Source: Cupriavidus sp. IDO
GTDB taxonomy: Bacteria > Pseudomonadota > Gammaproteobacteria > Burkholderiales > Burkholderiaceae
NCBI RefSeq assembly: GCF_000812465.1
Contig: NZ_JWMA01000183.1
Location: 1-64,000, forward strand
Length of the DNA stretch: 64,000 nt
Direction: 5' to 3'
The notes beneath the pieces are model-generated. The model had not been told where the DNA came from, searched no databases, and saw only the letters and a program-made list of their open reading frames with translations. Positions within the stretch are counted from its first letter, which is position 1, and every line of letters starts with the position of its first letter. Both the position numbers and the translations under genes were made by a program. This document shows positions 45,592 to 54,606 of the stretch, piece after piece.

Positions 45592-46548
45592 TCAATGCGA
45601 TCGCCAGGCCGATGTGCCAGGGCCCGGGCGGCGCAAGGCGCTGGCCTGCGCGCCGAGCGCGTCGACGAATGCGCGCAAGCGTGGGAGCGCCTCGCTCGCA
45701 CGCGCGAGGAATGTGCGGCATCTTTCGGACTGGGCTGGCGCCCCGGCGTGCGGCAGGGTGGCCGCGGGGTGGTGGAAGGCCGGATGCGACAGCAGCCAGG
45801 CGGGGATTTCGCGATGTCCGCGCAAGCGCAGCAGCATCAGCAGTTCGACGGACATCGCCTGCTCCACCGGGTGATCGAAGTCGATGCGGCTCCTGTCGGC
45901 GGCGTGGCGGGAATGCCGGATGTGGCGGTCGGCAAGCCGGAGCATCGGATCGGCGATGGCTGCCTCGTCATCCTGCCAGTGCGCGACGACCCGGGCGAGC
46001 AGGGCATCGTTGCGCTGGAAGACCGGCCGTGCGACCGGCACGCCAAGGGCAGAGCCGGCCACCGCCAGGATCATGCCGGCCATGCCGCTGACTGCCGGCC
46101 GCTCCGCTTGTCCCGGGTGCCGGGCAAACCAGTTGCGCAGGGCGAAGGCGGCCAGCTCGCGCCAGTCCAGCACCAGCAGCATGGCGATCTGGAACGCCAT
46201 GTCGTGTTCATAGATGTGGTGGTGTCCCGGGCTGTCCCAGAGCGCCTTGTGCAGCGCAAGTGCGTGTGCGCCAGCGAGGCCTTCCACCACACCTTGCCGC
46301 AGGTCCGGCCAGTCCATGCCGGGAAAGGCGCCTGACGTGGCGCGCGCGATGGATTGCATCTGCTGCTGGCGGCCCAGCCAGAACAGCGCGCGCGCAGCGC
46401 GCGGCAGGGGCATGGCGGAAGGGTTCGTCAGGAACGCCTGGAGGGTGTCCTGGTAGATGCTTCCCAGAGCCGCGGCTTCCGCTTCGGCGGTGACGAGGAC
46501 GGACTGTCGCGCGTGCTCGGCAGCGAATGAGGGCTTGATTTTGGCCAT
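45592..46548 (-). CDS. Protein of unknown function (318 aa)
   Basis: No family was recognised. The chain starts MAKIKPSFAAEHARQSVLVTAEAEAA and is mostly alpha-helical, rich in Ala, Arg, Leu and His, with no signal peptide or membrane helix. Motif-like parts are GHHHIYEHDMAFQIAMLLVLDWRELA and FDHPVEQAMSVELLMLLRLRGH. The ATG at 46548 was chosen over upstream codons because the extra N-terminus is low-complexity; a ribosome site is GAGCACG. Coding is supported by codon structure. It is transcribed in the same direction as the two-component genes, 353 bp upstream. Confidence 0.7.
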   Translation of the reverse strand: MAKIKPSFAAEHARQSVLVTAEAEAAALGSIYQDTLQAFLTNPSAMPLPRAARALFWLGRQQQMQSIARATSGAFPGMDWPDLRQGVVEGLAGAHALALHKALWDSPGHHHIYEHDMAFQIAMLLVLDWRELAAFALRNWFARHPGQAERPAVSGMAGMILAVAGSALGVPVARPVFQRNDALLARVVAHWQDDEAAIADPMLRLADRHIRHSRHAADRSRIDFDHPVEQAMSVELLMLLRLRGHREIPAWLLSHPAFHHPAATLPHAGAPAQSERCRTFLARASEALPRLRAFVDALGAQASALRRPGPGTSAWRSH

Positions 46549-46957
46549 GACGTGCTCTCGGTCGGATGCGTAGGTGCGGCGACAATAAAGGGGCGGGTGT
46601 CCGCGGGTCCATCGCTGTTGTCCGAAATGCACTTGAAGTTGTCCTGGCTCATATCAGGGCGTCGCGGCATCAGGTCGGAATTGCCGTTTTCATTCGGGAG
46701 AGGCCAGAGGTGATTGGACTTCGGGCCGGCATCGCACCCTGGCTGGCGACTTCGGTTCGATGATCTGTCGCGATCTGCCGTCATCGATGCGCAACCGCGT
46801 TGCGCGTGGACAGTGCCGGCGCTGCAGTGCAAAAAGATGTCGTGGCGAATGTCACGGCTGCGGCGCCGCTGTCCTAGAATGAATCTGCCACGCAGCAGCC
46901 GCGCCCGGACGGAATGCGGTCATGCGGTCAAGCGTGCGCACCGCGTGGAGGAATGCC
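46549..46957. other. Intergenic region between unknown gene and fmdB-like gene
   Basis: 409 bp without a supported gene. A -10-like TAGAAT lies at 46875-46880, 78 bp before the FmdB-family ATG, and may start that transcript. No -35 at the usual distance and no structured RNA were recognised. Confidence 0.45.
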
Positions 46958-47122
46958 ATGCCTGTCTACCAGTATCGCTGCGAGAAGTGCGGACACGTGT
47001 TCGAGCATACGGAACACCTTGCCGAGCATGCTGCCGCACACCCGAACTGCCCGAACTGCGGCAGCCAGGCCGTGCAGCACGCGCCAACGCCATTTGTGGC
47101 GAAAACCGCGCGCAAGAGCTGA
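46958..47122 (+). CDS. FmdB-family zinc-ribbon protein
   Basis: 54-aa zinc ribbon. It starts MPVYQYRCEKCGHVFEHTEH and continues with CPNCGSQAVQH, so the four cysteines form two CxxC knuckles of the FmdB (putative regulatory protein) family. Homologues usually begin exactly at MPxYxYxC, which fixes the start at 46958 despite an open frame upstream; GGAGG lies 7 bases before it. Function of the family is poorly known. The downstream acidic gene follows after 170 bp. Confidence 0.85.
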   Translation: MPVYQYRCEKCGHVFEHTEHLAEHAAAHPNCPNCGSQAVQHAPTPFVAKTARKS

Positions 47123-47292
47123 TTGCGGCAACAATAATTTTGAGTGTGGGGGTCGAAGCGTCTGCGCCAGCCGCAGGCGCAAGCACTGACATGCTGTCCC
47201 GGCGGCATGCGAGGTTTCTGCATTGCGCATCCCGCGCAATGCACGCTCCCGCTGCGCGCATGCGGCGATCTCAAGACCTGACGGAGGATGCC

Positions 47293-47547
47293 ATGGCTAC
47301 GAGACCGTTTTCCCTTTTCCCGCCCGAGGAACAGCAACAAGTCGCGCAGGTTTTCAGCCAGGTCGGACTCAGGCCCGAAGACTTCGAGATCTCGGATGAC
47401 GTGAACGGCGCCGCCGCGCGTCGCATCAGTGTGCGCCGTGTCTCCACGGACGCCACCAGCGCCTACGAGGCGGGGCCTGGTTCGGAATGGGTCGAGGAAT
47501 TCGAGAGCGATCTCGAATGCGGCCTGTTTGGCCGGGTGGCGGCCTAG
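47293..47547 (+). CDS. Small acidic protein of unknown function (84 aa)
   Basis: Starts MATRPFSLFPPEEQQQVAQVFSQVGLRPEDFEIS and is rich in acidic residues in the second half (EWVEEFESDLECGLFG). No signal peptide or membrane segment. GGAGG 5 bases before the ATG supports translation. No family was recognised. It lies 170 bp after the zinc-ribbon gene on the same strand. Confidence 0.65.
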   Translation: MATRPFSLFPPEEQQQVAQVFSQVGLRPEDFEISDDVNGAAARRISVRRVSTDATSAYEAGPGSEWVEEFESDLECGLFGRVAA

Positions 47548-47620
47548 CGGCCCAGTGGACTAGCGCCGCGGATGCCCGTCGGAACGAAGGAAACGACAGG
47601 AACCGTGGCGCAATGCCGGA

Positions 47621-47923
47621 TCAGGCGGCGGCAGTGCCCGCTGCCTGGTGCTGGCGGTCAAGCTGGCGGTGATACGTGGTGTGGCGATAGAGCCCATAGA
47701 GGCTGGTGGCGGTAAAGCCGAGCTGCTGCACGAACAGACCGTAGGTGCCGGTCACCAGCGCGAAGATGCTCCAGACGATATTCGAGCAGAGATAGGCAAT
47801 CCATCCCCAGCGCGACGCCTTGTTGTGCAGGGCGACCAGCAGCGAGCCGCTCATCGCGAGCGCGCAGCCCGACCACTCCAGGCCGTTGAGCAGATTGGGA
47901 ACGATTTGGGGCGCGAGATCCAT
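47621..47923 (-). CDS. Small three-helix membrane protein (PnuC/SemiSWEET-like, tentative)
   Basis: 100-aa protein with three hydrophobic segments: GLEWSGCALAMSGSLLVALHN, RWGWIAYLCSNIVWSIFALV and GLFVQQLGFTATSLYGLYRH. Size and helix pattern fit half-transporters of the SemiSWEET type and truncated PnuC-like proteins; no specific motif settles it. Start ATG at 47923 follows AGGAGACACGACA on the minus strand. An AT-rich promoter-like stretch lies just upstream. Confidence 0.7.
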   Translation of the reverse strand: MDLAPQIVPNLLNGLEWSGCALAMSGSLLVALHNKASRWGWIAYLCSNIVWSIFALVTGTYGLFVQQLGFTATSLYGLYRHTTYHRQLDRQHQAAGTAAA

Positions 47924-47958
47924 TGTCGCGTGTCTCCTGTCTATTTTGTGTTCATTTT

Positions 47959-48006
47959 TTGCATACAATCGAACGCGAGCTTAGCGCGGAAACGGGCTGT
48001 ATGCAA
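47959..48006. repeat. Separated 9-bp inverted repeat
   Basis: TTGCATACA (47959-47967) and TGTATGCAA (47998-48006) are exact inverse copies 30 bp apart. They lie in the promoter region of the three-helix membrane protein, between it and the BLUF gene. They could bind a looping dimer or fold in RNA. Confidence 0.5.
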
Positions 48007-48106
48007 GTGTTCAGGCGGAAACAGGAAGATTGGGCGCGCGAAAGCCGCTGTGTCCAGCGGGACGTCGGGCGGGAGGCGGGGCTGGCTTGCGCCCCGACCG
48101 GACGGA

Positions 48107-48550
48107 TCAGTGCCGGCCGCGCTCGCCCCCGCGCGCGACCACCGAGGCGCCGGCGATCAGCTCCTTGAGCAGCGCGAGCGATGCCAGCCCGGAGGTACGG
48201 TAGGGGTCGAGTTCGGCGCGCGCCGAGAACTTCAGCAACGTGGCCGTATTGAGCCTGGCGGTATTGACCTGCCCCATCGCCCAGCCGGAGAAATCCCGGC
48301 CGCAGATCTCTTCGAAGTGCAGCAGCACCACGTCATGGTGGCGCGGGTCGCGCGTGATGGCCTGGTACAGGTGCGAGACTTCCTGCCGGTCGCCTTCGAG
48401 CGCCTGCATGAAGATGCCGTTGCCGTGGCACAGCACGCCGGTAATGCCATGGCGCGGATTGCGTTCGAGACTGGTGGCCAGGATGGCGTCGAGCATGGCC
48501 GCGTCGATCGGCTCGCGGGCGCGGCTGGCATAGAGCAGGCGAACTAGCAT
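48107..48550 (-). CDS. BLUF-domain blue-light photoreceptor
   Basis: 147-aa protein of which residues 1-95 form a BLUF domain, a flavin-binding blue-light sensor. Expected photochemistry residues are present: Tyr in VRLLYASRA, Asn in LERNPRHGITGVLCHGNG, Gln in FMQALEGDR and Trp in DFSGWAMG. The C-terminal ~50 residues are helical with no effector domain, so it probably acts through a partner protein. It lies 28 bp downstream of folE on the same strand and is likely co-transcribed. Confidence 0.92.
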   Translation of the reverse strand: MLVRLLYASRAREPIDAAMLDAILATSLERNPRHGITGVLCHGNGIFMQALEGDRQEVSHLYQAITRDPRHHDVVLLHFEEICGRDFSGWAMGQVNTARLNTATLLKFSARAELDPYRTSGLASLALLKELIAGASVVARGGERGRH

Positions 48551-48578
48551 GGTCGTGGCGGCGTAGGTTTAGCTGCGT

Positions 48579-49316
48579 TTAGCTGCGGTTGAGGTTCAGC
48601 AGCGTCAGGAATTCGCGGCGCAGGCTGTCGTCCTTCAGGAACGAGCCGCGCATCACGCTGTTGGTCATCTTGGCGTCGGTATCCCGCACCCCGCGCCAGT
48701 GCATGCAGAAATGCTCGGCTTCCATCACGATGGCAAGCCCGTCGGGGTTCATCTTCTCCTGCAGCAGGTCTGCCACCTGCGCCACCGCTTCTTCCTGGAT
48801 CTGCGGGCGGCACATGATCCATTCGGCGAGGCGCGCGTACTTGGACAGGCCGATCAGGTTCGAATGCTGGTTGGGCATCACGCCTACCCACAGCTTGCCG
48901 ATGATCGGGCACAGGTGGTGGGAGCAGGCGCTGCGCACGCGCATCGGGCCGACGATCATCAGCTCGTTGAGCTGCTCGACGTTCGGGAACTCGGTGACGG
49001 CCGGCGGTTTGGCGTAGCGCCCTGCGAAGATTTCCTTCAGGTACATCTTCGCCACGCGCCGTGCGGTCTCCTGGGTGTTGTGGTCCTGATCCACGTCGAT
49101 CACCAGCGCGCGCAGCACGTCTTCGAGCCGCGCCTGGACTTCTTCCTGCAGCGCGTCCAGCTCGCCCGGCTCGATATAGCGGGCAATATTGTCGTTGGCG
49201 TGAAAGCGCTCCTGCGCGGCCTGCAGCCTTGACCGGATGCGGGCCGATACGCTGTGGGCCGGATCGTCGCTGGCCGGCGTTTGCTTCGCGCGGTGTGCCG
49301 CGTCCTTGTTCGTCAT
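48579..49316 (-). CDS. folE: GTP cyclohydrolase I
   Basis: 245-aa enzyme that converts GTP to dihydroneopterin triphosphate, the first step of folate synthesis. Zinc and active-site motifs are RSACSHHLCPIIGKLWVG, GLSKYARLAEWI and AEHFCMHWRGV. The N-terminal 70 residues are longer than in many homologues. The ATG at 49316 is the last good start before the open frame runs into low complexity. Coupling to a BLUF sensor suggests a light-linked second copy rather than the housekeeping one. Confidence 0.93.
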   Translation of the reverse strand: MTNKDAAHRAKQTPASDDPAHSVSARIRSRLQAAQERFHANDNIARYIEPGELDALQEEVQARLEDVLRALVIDVDQDHNTQETARRVAKMYLKEIFAGRYAKPPAVTEFPNVEQLNELMIVGPMRVRSACSHHLCPIIGKLWVGVMPNQHSNLIGLSKYARLAEWIMCRPQIQEEAVAQVADLLQEKMNPDGLAIVMEAEHFCMHWRGVRDTDAKMTNSVMRGSFLKDDSLRREFLTLLNLNRS

Positions 49317-49834
49317 GGATGGCAGCTGTGAGGGAGGAGGGAGATATGCCCGGAGGCGCCGCGCACGGGCACGGTGCGCCGGCTTCACTATATGGCAGAT
49401 GCATGGGCGTCACAACCGGCGGCGCAGCTTCAGGCGCCTGCCACGGCACACCGCGCCGCGCTTCCGTGAATTGTTTGTGACATGGCTCAAGAGACCCTGG
49501 CGTCGCGTCGATATGCGCAGATAATGCGATGACCGGCGCGCCAGCAATACCAGCAAGACGCCGGCAAAGGAATCGTCCGGGCGCGCAGCCGCATCGGGCG
49601 ATCCCGCCCCGCGGGGCTATTTTTTCCGGGACCAGCCAGTGATCTCGCCGATTGCTTTTCCCTGCAGCAGCCTGCTGCTGCTCTATGTCGCGACAGTGCC
49701 GTTGCCACAGGCCACGGTGGAATCCGGCGTGGTCGAACACCATGGCAGCGCGTCGCGCGCCAATGCGCCGCGCCTGCGCTGGGAGCCGGCACTGGAAGCG
49801 CGCGGCGGCTCCAACAGTTTGCGCTAGCCTGCGT
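49317..49834. other. Intergenic region upstream of folE
   Basis: About 520 bp without a gene I can support. A GTG-started frame at 49639-49827 on the plus strand begins ISPIAFPCSSLLLLYVATVP and could be a small secreted peptide, but has no ribosome site or family and is doubtful. No structured RNA was recognised. Confidence 0.4.
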
Positions 49835-51085
49835 TCAGCGCAGCACCGCCAGCGCCGGCAGCATGGCCAGCGGCATGACGACTGCGCCCAGGCGCAGGAA
49901 CTGGCCGGCGCTGATCATATGGCCGTCGCGCCGCAGCGCGGTGAGCCATAGCAGCGTGGCCAGCGAGCCTGTCACCGACAGGTTCGGCCCAAGGTCGATA
50001 CCGATCAATACCGCCCCGGCGACGGCGTCCGAGGCATGCCCGGCCGCCAGCGCCGACGACGCAATCAGGCCCGCGGGCAGGTTATTGGCGATATTGCCGG
50101 CCAGCGCTACCACGGCCCCGATGCCCCACAGCGCGCCTACGCCGTGATGCTGCGACAGCGCCCGCACCATTGCCGCCAGTTGCCCGATCACCCCGGTCTG
50201 CTCCAGCGCCGCCACCAGCACGAACAGGCCGGCGACCATCGGCAGCACGCCCCATGAGACCTCCTGCAAGGCCGGTACAAACAGGCTGCGGCGCGTGGCG
50301 CAGACCAGCAGCAGCGTTGCTACGCCGGCGGCGCAGGTCGGCCAGCCCAGGTCGGTGCCGTTGAACGAAGCCACCAGCAGTGCCACGCCCGTCAGCACGA
50401 TGCCAAGCGCCGTCAGCCAGGCCTGCAGCGACAGCGGCGGCACCGGCACGTCATGTTCGATCCGTTCGGCCAGCGCATGGCGCTGCGTCCACCAGAGCGC
50501 GGCCAGCGTTGCCAGCACGGCCACTGCCGACGGCAGTGCGAAGCGCGCCAGCCAGCCGGCAAGCGGCGGCATGCGCTCGCCGAAGATGACCAGGTTGGCG
50601 GGATTTGAGATTGGCAGCACAAAGCTGGCCGCGTTGGCGATAAAGGCGCAGGCGTACAGGTAGGGCAGCGGGTTCTTCACCTTCGCCGCCCGGGTCGCGG
50701 CCAGGACGGCGGGTGTCAGCACAACCGCCGTGGCGTCGTTGGACATGAACGCCGTGACCAGTGTGCCGAAGCCATACACCAGCAGGAACAGCCGCCGCGC
50801 CGAACCGCGCGCCTGCCGCACCGCGAGCGCGGCAACGTGGTCGAACAGCCCGGTCTTGCGGGCCAGTTCGGAGATCAGCATCATCCCCGCCAGGAACAGG
50901 TACACGTCAACGCCGCGCGCCACTGCGCCCAGCGCATCGGGCACCGCCAGCAAGCCGGTCACGCAGAGCAGCAGTGCGCCGGCGACGGCCCAGAAGGGCT
51001 CGGGCAGGCGAAAGGGGCGCAGCAGTACGCCCGCCGTGGTGAGGGCGGCGACCGACCAGATCAGCGTAGCGCTGTAGCTCGACAT
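49835..51085 (-). CDS. ArsB/NhaD-superfamily permease (arsenical-pump type)
   Basis: 416-aa inner-membrane protein with about 11-12 helices. Typical segments are ELARKTGLFDHVAALAVRQA, FMSNDATAVVLTPAVLAA, FVLPISNPANLVIF and GNIANNLPAGLIAS, the repeated Asn-rich hairpins of the ArsB family. It probably exports an anion such as arsenite, or moves a carboxylate; no ars genes are nearby. Start ATG at 51085 is where homology to the family begins. Confidence 0.85.
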   Translation of the reverse strand: MSSYSATLIWSVAALTTAGVLLRPFRLPEPFWAVAGALLLCVTGLLAVPDALGAVARGVDVYLFLAGMMLISELARKTGLFDHVAALAVRQARGSARRLFLLVYGFGTLVTAFMSNDATAVVLTPAVLAATRAAKVKNPLPYLYACAFIANAASFVLPISNPANLVIFGERMPPLAGWLARFALPSAVAVLATLAALWWTQRHALAERIEHDVPVPPLSLQAWLTALGIVLTGVALLVASFNGTDLGWPTCAAGVATLLLVCATRRSLFVPALQEVSWGVLPMVAGLFVLVAALEQTGVIGQLAAMVRALSQHHGVGALWGIGAVVALAGNIANNLPAGLIASSALAAGHASDAVAGAVLIGIDLGPNLSVTGSLATLLWLTALRRDGHMISAGQFLRLGAVVMPLAMLPALAVLR

Positions 51086-51140
51086 CCTTGTTCTTCTCGT
51101 ATGGAAAGCAGTGCGGCGCAAACGGGCGCCGCGGCCGAGC

Positions 51141-53195
51141 TTACATGTTGGTGCCGTCGGCGCCTGCCGCGGGTGCGGCCTCGGACTTGCCGGGCAGGCC
51201 CACGGCCTCGCTCGAGACCGCTGCGGGTGCCGCGTCTTCCGGGGTGTTCGGCGCGGCCGGCGGAGCCGGCGGGAAGCCGAGCGAGGCGATGCGCTGCCTG
51301 CCATCGGCGTACTCCGCATAGGCCCAGTCATTGCCGGCCCGCACCACGTCCTTCGGCACCGGAGTCTCCGCTACCGGCATGCCGGCCACGCGGCCTTCCA
51401 TATAGGCAGCCCAGACCGGCAGCGCGGTGGTGGCGCCGAACTCGTGCAGGCCAAGGCTGCGGTTGTCGTCGTAGCCCATCCATGCCACCGTGACCACACG
51501 GCCCGCGTAGCCGGCGAACCAGCCATCGACCGAGTCATTGGTGGTACCGGTCTTGCCGCCCACGTCCTCGCGGCGCAGGTAGCGCCGCACGCCTGTGCCG
51601 GTGCCTTCGTCGACCACGCTGCGCAGCATGCTGTCCATGACGAACGCGTTGCGCTCGCTGATCACGCGCTGCGGCGGCGCATCGTTGTTGACGGCGAACA
51701 GCACGTTGCCGTCGCTGTCGGTGATGCGCTCGATCAGGTACGGCTCGATGCGGTTTCCCTGGTTGGCAAAGACGCCATAGGCGGCCGCCAGGCGCAGCGG
51801 CGACGTGGTGCCGGTGCCCAGCGCCAGCGGCAGGTAGCGCGGCATGCGCTTTGGCGAGAAGCCGAAGCGGCTGGCGAACTCGATCGTGTACGGGATGCCG
51901 ATGGCCTGCAGCGTGCGGATGGCGGGCAGGTTGCGCGACTCCGCCAGCGCCTGGCGAGCGGTGACGGGGCCGAGGAAGCGACCGTCGTCGTTGGTGGGCT
52001 GCCAGCGCGAACTGTTGTCGAGCGGCGCGTCGTTGATGATCGTGGACGGCGAGATGCCCTGCTCGAGCGCGGCCGCGTACACGAAGGGCTTGAAGGTGGA
52101 GCCGGGCTGGCGCTGCGCCTGCGTGGCGTGGTTGAAGCGGCTGGTGTTGAAATCGGCGCCGCCGACCATGGCTTCGATCGCGCCGGTGTTGCTGTCGAGC
52201 GATACCAGTGCGGCCTGCGGGCCCTCCACAGGCGGGCGCTTGGCATTGCGATGGCGGCGGGCGTAGTTCTCCAGCCCGGCGTGCACGGCATCGTAGGCCA
52301 GCGTCTGCCGAACCGAGGACACCGTGGTGTAGACGTTCAGGCCGCGCGTATAGGTCTCGTCGCCGAAGCGCTCGCGGGCCAGCTGGCGGGCCAGCTCCGC
52401 CACGTATTCGGCGTGCCCGGCGAAGCTGCCTGCGCTGTCGGAGACCACCTCCAGCCTGGCGGCCCGCGCATCGCGGTACTGGTCCTGCGTGATCATGCCC
52501 AGCGCCAGCATCCGGCCGAGCACATACTCCTGCCGGCGCTTGGCGCGGGGAAAGTTCACGCGCGGGTTCATCGTCGAAGGCGCCTTGGGCAGCCCGGCCA
52601 GCATCGCGGTCTCCGCCAGCGACAGGGCATTGAGCGGCTTGCCGAAGTACGCATGGGCGGCGCTGCCAAAGCCATAGGCATGCTCGCCCAGGTAGACCTG
52701 GTTCATGTACAGCTCGAGAATGCGGTCCTTGGGCAGCGAGCGGTCGATCTGCCAGGCCAGCAGGATCTCGTACCACTTGCGGGCCAGCGTCTTCTCGCGC
52801 GACAGGTAGAAGTTGCGCGCCACCTGCATGGTGATGGTGGAGGCACCCTGCGCGTAGCCCTGCCCGATGTTGGCCAGCGCCGCGCGGAAGATGCCCGGGA
52901 TGTCCACGCCGGCATGCTCGTAGAACTGGTCGTCTTCGGCCGCCAGCAGCGCTTGCGACATCTGGTGGGGGATCTGCTCGAAGGGGATGAATTCGCGGTG
53001 TTCGCTGCCAAACTCGCCGATCTGCACGTTATCGCTGGTAAAAATCCGCAGCGGCACGTCGGGGCGGTAGTCGCGCAAGGCGTCGACGGGGGGAAGCTGC
53101 CGCAGGCTGACCACTGCGGCGAAGCCGGCGATCAGGGCACCGGCTGCAGTCAGCGCGAGAGCGGCGCTGGCTGCCTTGACTGCAAATCTTTTCAT
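51141..53195 (-). CDS. Class A penicillin-binding protein (PBP1-type)
   Basis: 684-aa bifunctional cell-wall enzyme. A membrane anchor is at about 8-30. The glycosyltransferase-51 domain shows LLAAEDDQFYEHAGVD, GASTITMQVARNF and RKWYEILLA. The transpeptidase domain has the serine motif PGSTFKPF, SRN and GGKTGTTND. It is shorter than Escherichia coli PBP1a (about 850 aa) and lacks the inserted OB-fold domain. It polymerises and cross-links peptidoglycan at the periplasmic face. Firm. Confidence 0.93.
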   Translation of the reverse strand: MKRFAVKAASAALALTAAGALIAGFAAVVSLRQLPPVDALRDYRPDVPLRIFTSDNVQIGEFGSEHREFIPFEQIPHQMSQALLAAEDDQFYEHAGVDIPGIFRAALANIGQGYAQGASTITMQVARNFYLSREKTLARKWYEILLAWQIDRSLPKDRILELYMNQVYLGEHAYGFGSAAHAYFGKPLNALSLAETAMLAGLPKAPSTMNPRVNFPRAKRRQEYVLGRMLALGMITQDQYRDARAARLEVVSDSAGSFAGHAEYVAELARQLARERFGDETYTRGLNVYTTVSSVRQTLAYDAVHAGLENYARRHRNAKRPPVEGPQAALVSLDSNTGAIEAMVGGADFNTSRFNHATQAQRQPGSTFKPFVYAAALEQGISPSTIINDAPLDNSSRWQPTNDDGRFLGPVTARQALAESRNLPAIRTLQAIGIPYTIEFASRFGFSPKRMPRYLPLALGTGTTSPLRLAAAYGVFANQGNRIEPYLIERITDSDGNVLFAVNNDAPPQRVISERNAFVMDSMLRSVVDEGTGTGVRRYLRREDVGGKTGTTNDSVDGWFAGYAGRVVTVAWMGYDDNRSLGLHEFGATTALPVWAAYMEGRVAGMPVAETPVPKDVVRAGNDWAYAEYADGRQRIASLGFPPAPPAAPNTPEDAAPAAVSSEAVGLPGKSEAAPAAGADGTNM

Positions 53196-53226
53196 GCGCG
53201 CATTTTACCTGCTGGCGGAATCCCTG

Positions 53227-54117
53227 CTACCGGAACGCAGCAAGCGGAAGCGGATTGCCCAGGTCGTCATGGTCGCCGGGTGGCGCGCCCCGGCTGCCAT
53301 CCTCCGGCGCGTGCCCAACTTGCTGCGCAAACTCGCACAGCGCGGCCCAGGTTTCCTTGCGCTCGATGATGGAGAAGTGATCCGTACCATGCACGGTCTG
53401 CAGCGCCACCGGTCCGGGCCAGGCCGCCATGAGCCGTTCCGAGCACGCATGGGGCACCACTTCGTCGGTCTCGGCCAGCAGCACCTTGGTGCTCTGCACG
53501 ACCTTCTTGCAGTGCGAGATCGAGTCGAAATGGTGGCGCATCAGCTGGCGCAGCGGCACCAGCGGAAAGCGCTTGCGCACCAGCTCCAGCAGCGAGTCGT
53601 AGGGTGTGATCAGCTGCAGGCTTTCGAAATCCTGCAGGTCGGCGAGCTGGATGGCCACGCCCGTGCCCAGGCTGCGCCCCACCACATGCGCCCGTGTGCC
53701 GGGAAAGACACGCCTCAGGTGCAGCAGGAACTGGCTGGCGTCCGCCACCGCGGCGGCCTCGGAGGGAATGCCGTCGGAGTGGCCAAGGCCGCGGTAGTCG
53801 AAGGTGGCGAAGCCCATGCGCGGCGGCAGCCACCGTGCGAATTGCAGCGTATCCAGCACATCTTCGCCGCGGCCGGGCAGGTAGAACAGTAGATCCTGAA
53901 CGCTGTCGCCGGGGGCGTGATAGATATAGCCGCGCAGGACGCCGCCCGGCACCACGTGCGAGTAGCCGATGATGCCCTCGGGCAGGTCCCGCGGCGGGCG
54001 GCGGCGGGCATCGAACAGGAGGCGGTCCTGGTTGACGGTCAGGTAGGTCCAGTAGCAGGCAAAGCCGCTGGCAGTCATCAGGGCTGCGGCAAGTGCCCGT
54101 CGGGTGAGGGATGACAT
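53227..54117 (-). CDS. Membrane-anchored alpha/beta hydrolase (ABHD17/Bem46-like)
   Basis: 296-aa hydrolase with an N-terminal anchor (RRALAAALMTASGFACYWTYL). Catalytic motifs are the nucleophile GRSLGTG (Ser), the acid near LLAETDEVVPHACSE and the His in VHGTDHFSI. The oxyanion region is FYLPGRGEDV. Start ATG at 54117 begins at the membrane anchor. The substrate is unknown; a lipase or thioesterase role fits the family. It lies just upstream of the PBP gene on the same strand with a 31-bp gap. Confidence 0.85.
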   Translation of the reverse strand: MSSLTRRALAAALMTASGFACYWTYLTVNQDRLLFDARRRPPRDLPEGIIGYSHVVPGGVLRGYIYHAPGDSVQDLLFYLPGRGEDVLDTLQFARWLPPRMGFATFDYRGLGHSDGIPSEAAAVADASQFLLHLRRVFPGTRAHVVGRSLGTGVAIQLADLQDFESLQLITPYDSLLELVRKRFPLVPLRQLMRHHFDSISHCKKVVQSTKVLLAETDEVVPHACSERLMAAWPGPVALQTVHGTDHFSIIERKETWAALCEFAQQVGHAPEDGSRGAPPGDHDDLGNPLPLAAFR

Positions 54118-54281
54118 GGCTCGATTCGGCATTTTCCTGGGCCGGCGGCGGTACGGAACGCGTGGCGTTCGCGTGGTGCCGGCACCATCATTTTCATGGG
54201 GGGCTGCATTCGACCGCAAGTCCGGGGGGCGAGTTCTTGTACGATATGCCTCATATATCAGACGCACAGGGAGCATCTTGC

Positions 54282-54524
54282 ATGAGCGAACAGAAACACG
54301 AGCAGCACCGCGCCGAAGAGGCGCAGGCAATGGAGCGCGTAGTCAGCGCAACGCGGCAGGTCCAGGTAGCGTTTACCGCGCTGCAGTCCCACTATCCGCC
54401 GGCGGGCAGCGGCAAGCCGTCCAAGCTGGCGCTGCAGACCTTCGATGCCGCGCTGCAGGCGCTGGAGGATGCCCAGGCGACTTTCGACGAGATCCTGAAT
54501 GACCTGCTGGACGGCAATCGCTGA
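54282..54524 (+). CDS. Small alpha-helical protein (80 aa), unknown
   Basis: Starts MSEQKHEQHRAEEAQAMERVVSATRQVQVAF and is predicted mostly helical and charged, without signal peptide or membrane helix. GGGAG lies about 10 bases before the ATG at 54282. The frame is open further upstream, but without family support. No known domain was recognised. Confidence 0.65.
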   Translation: MSEQKHEQHRAEEAQAMERVVSATRQVQVAFTALQSHYPPAGSGKPSKLALQTFDAALQALEDAQATFDEILNDLLDGNR

Positions 54525-54606
54525 GCGAATGCCTGCGAGCTCCGGCAGTTGCCAGTGACGAGGTTGGCGCCGCCTCGACAGCGGCTGCAGTGAGAAGCGC
54601 GCAGGC

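Noticed and set aside
49639-49827. 62-codon GTG-started frame with hydrophobic N-terminus
   Set aside because: No ribosome site, no family and no clear neighbour link; mentioned only as gap content.
51111-53369. 752-codon plus-strand frame opposite the PBP gene
   Set aside because: Composition-driven antisense frame; the opposite strand holds GT51 and transpeptidase motifs.
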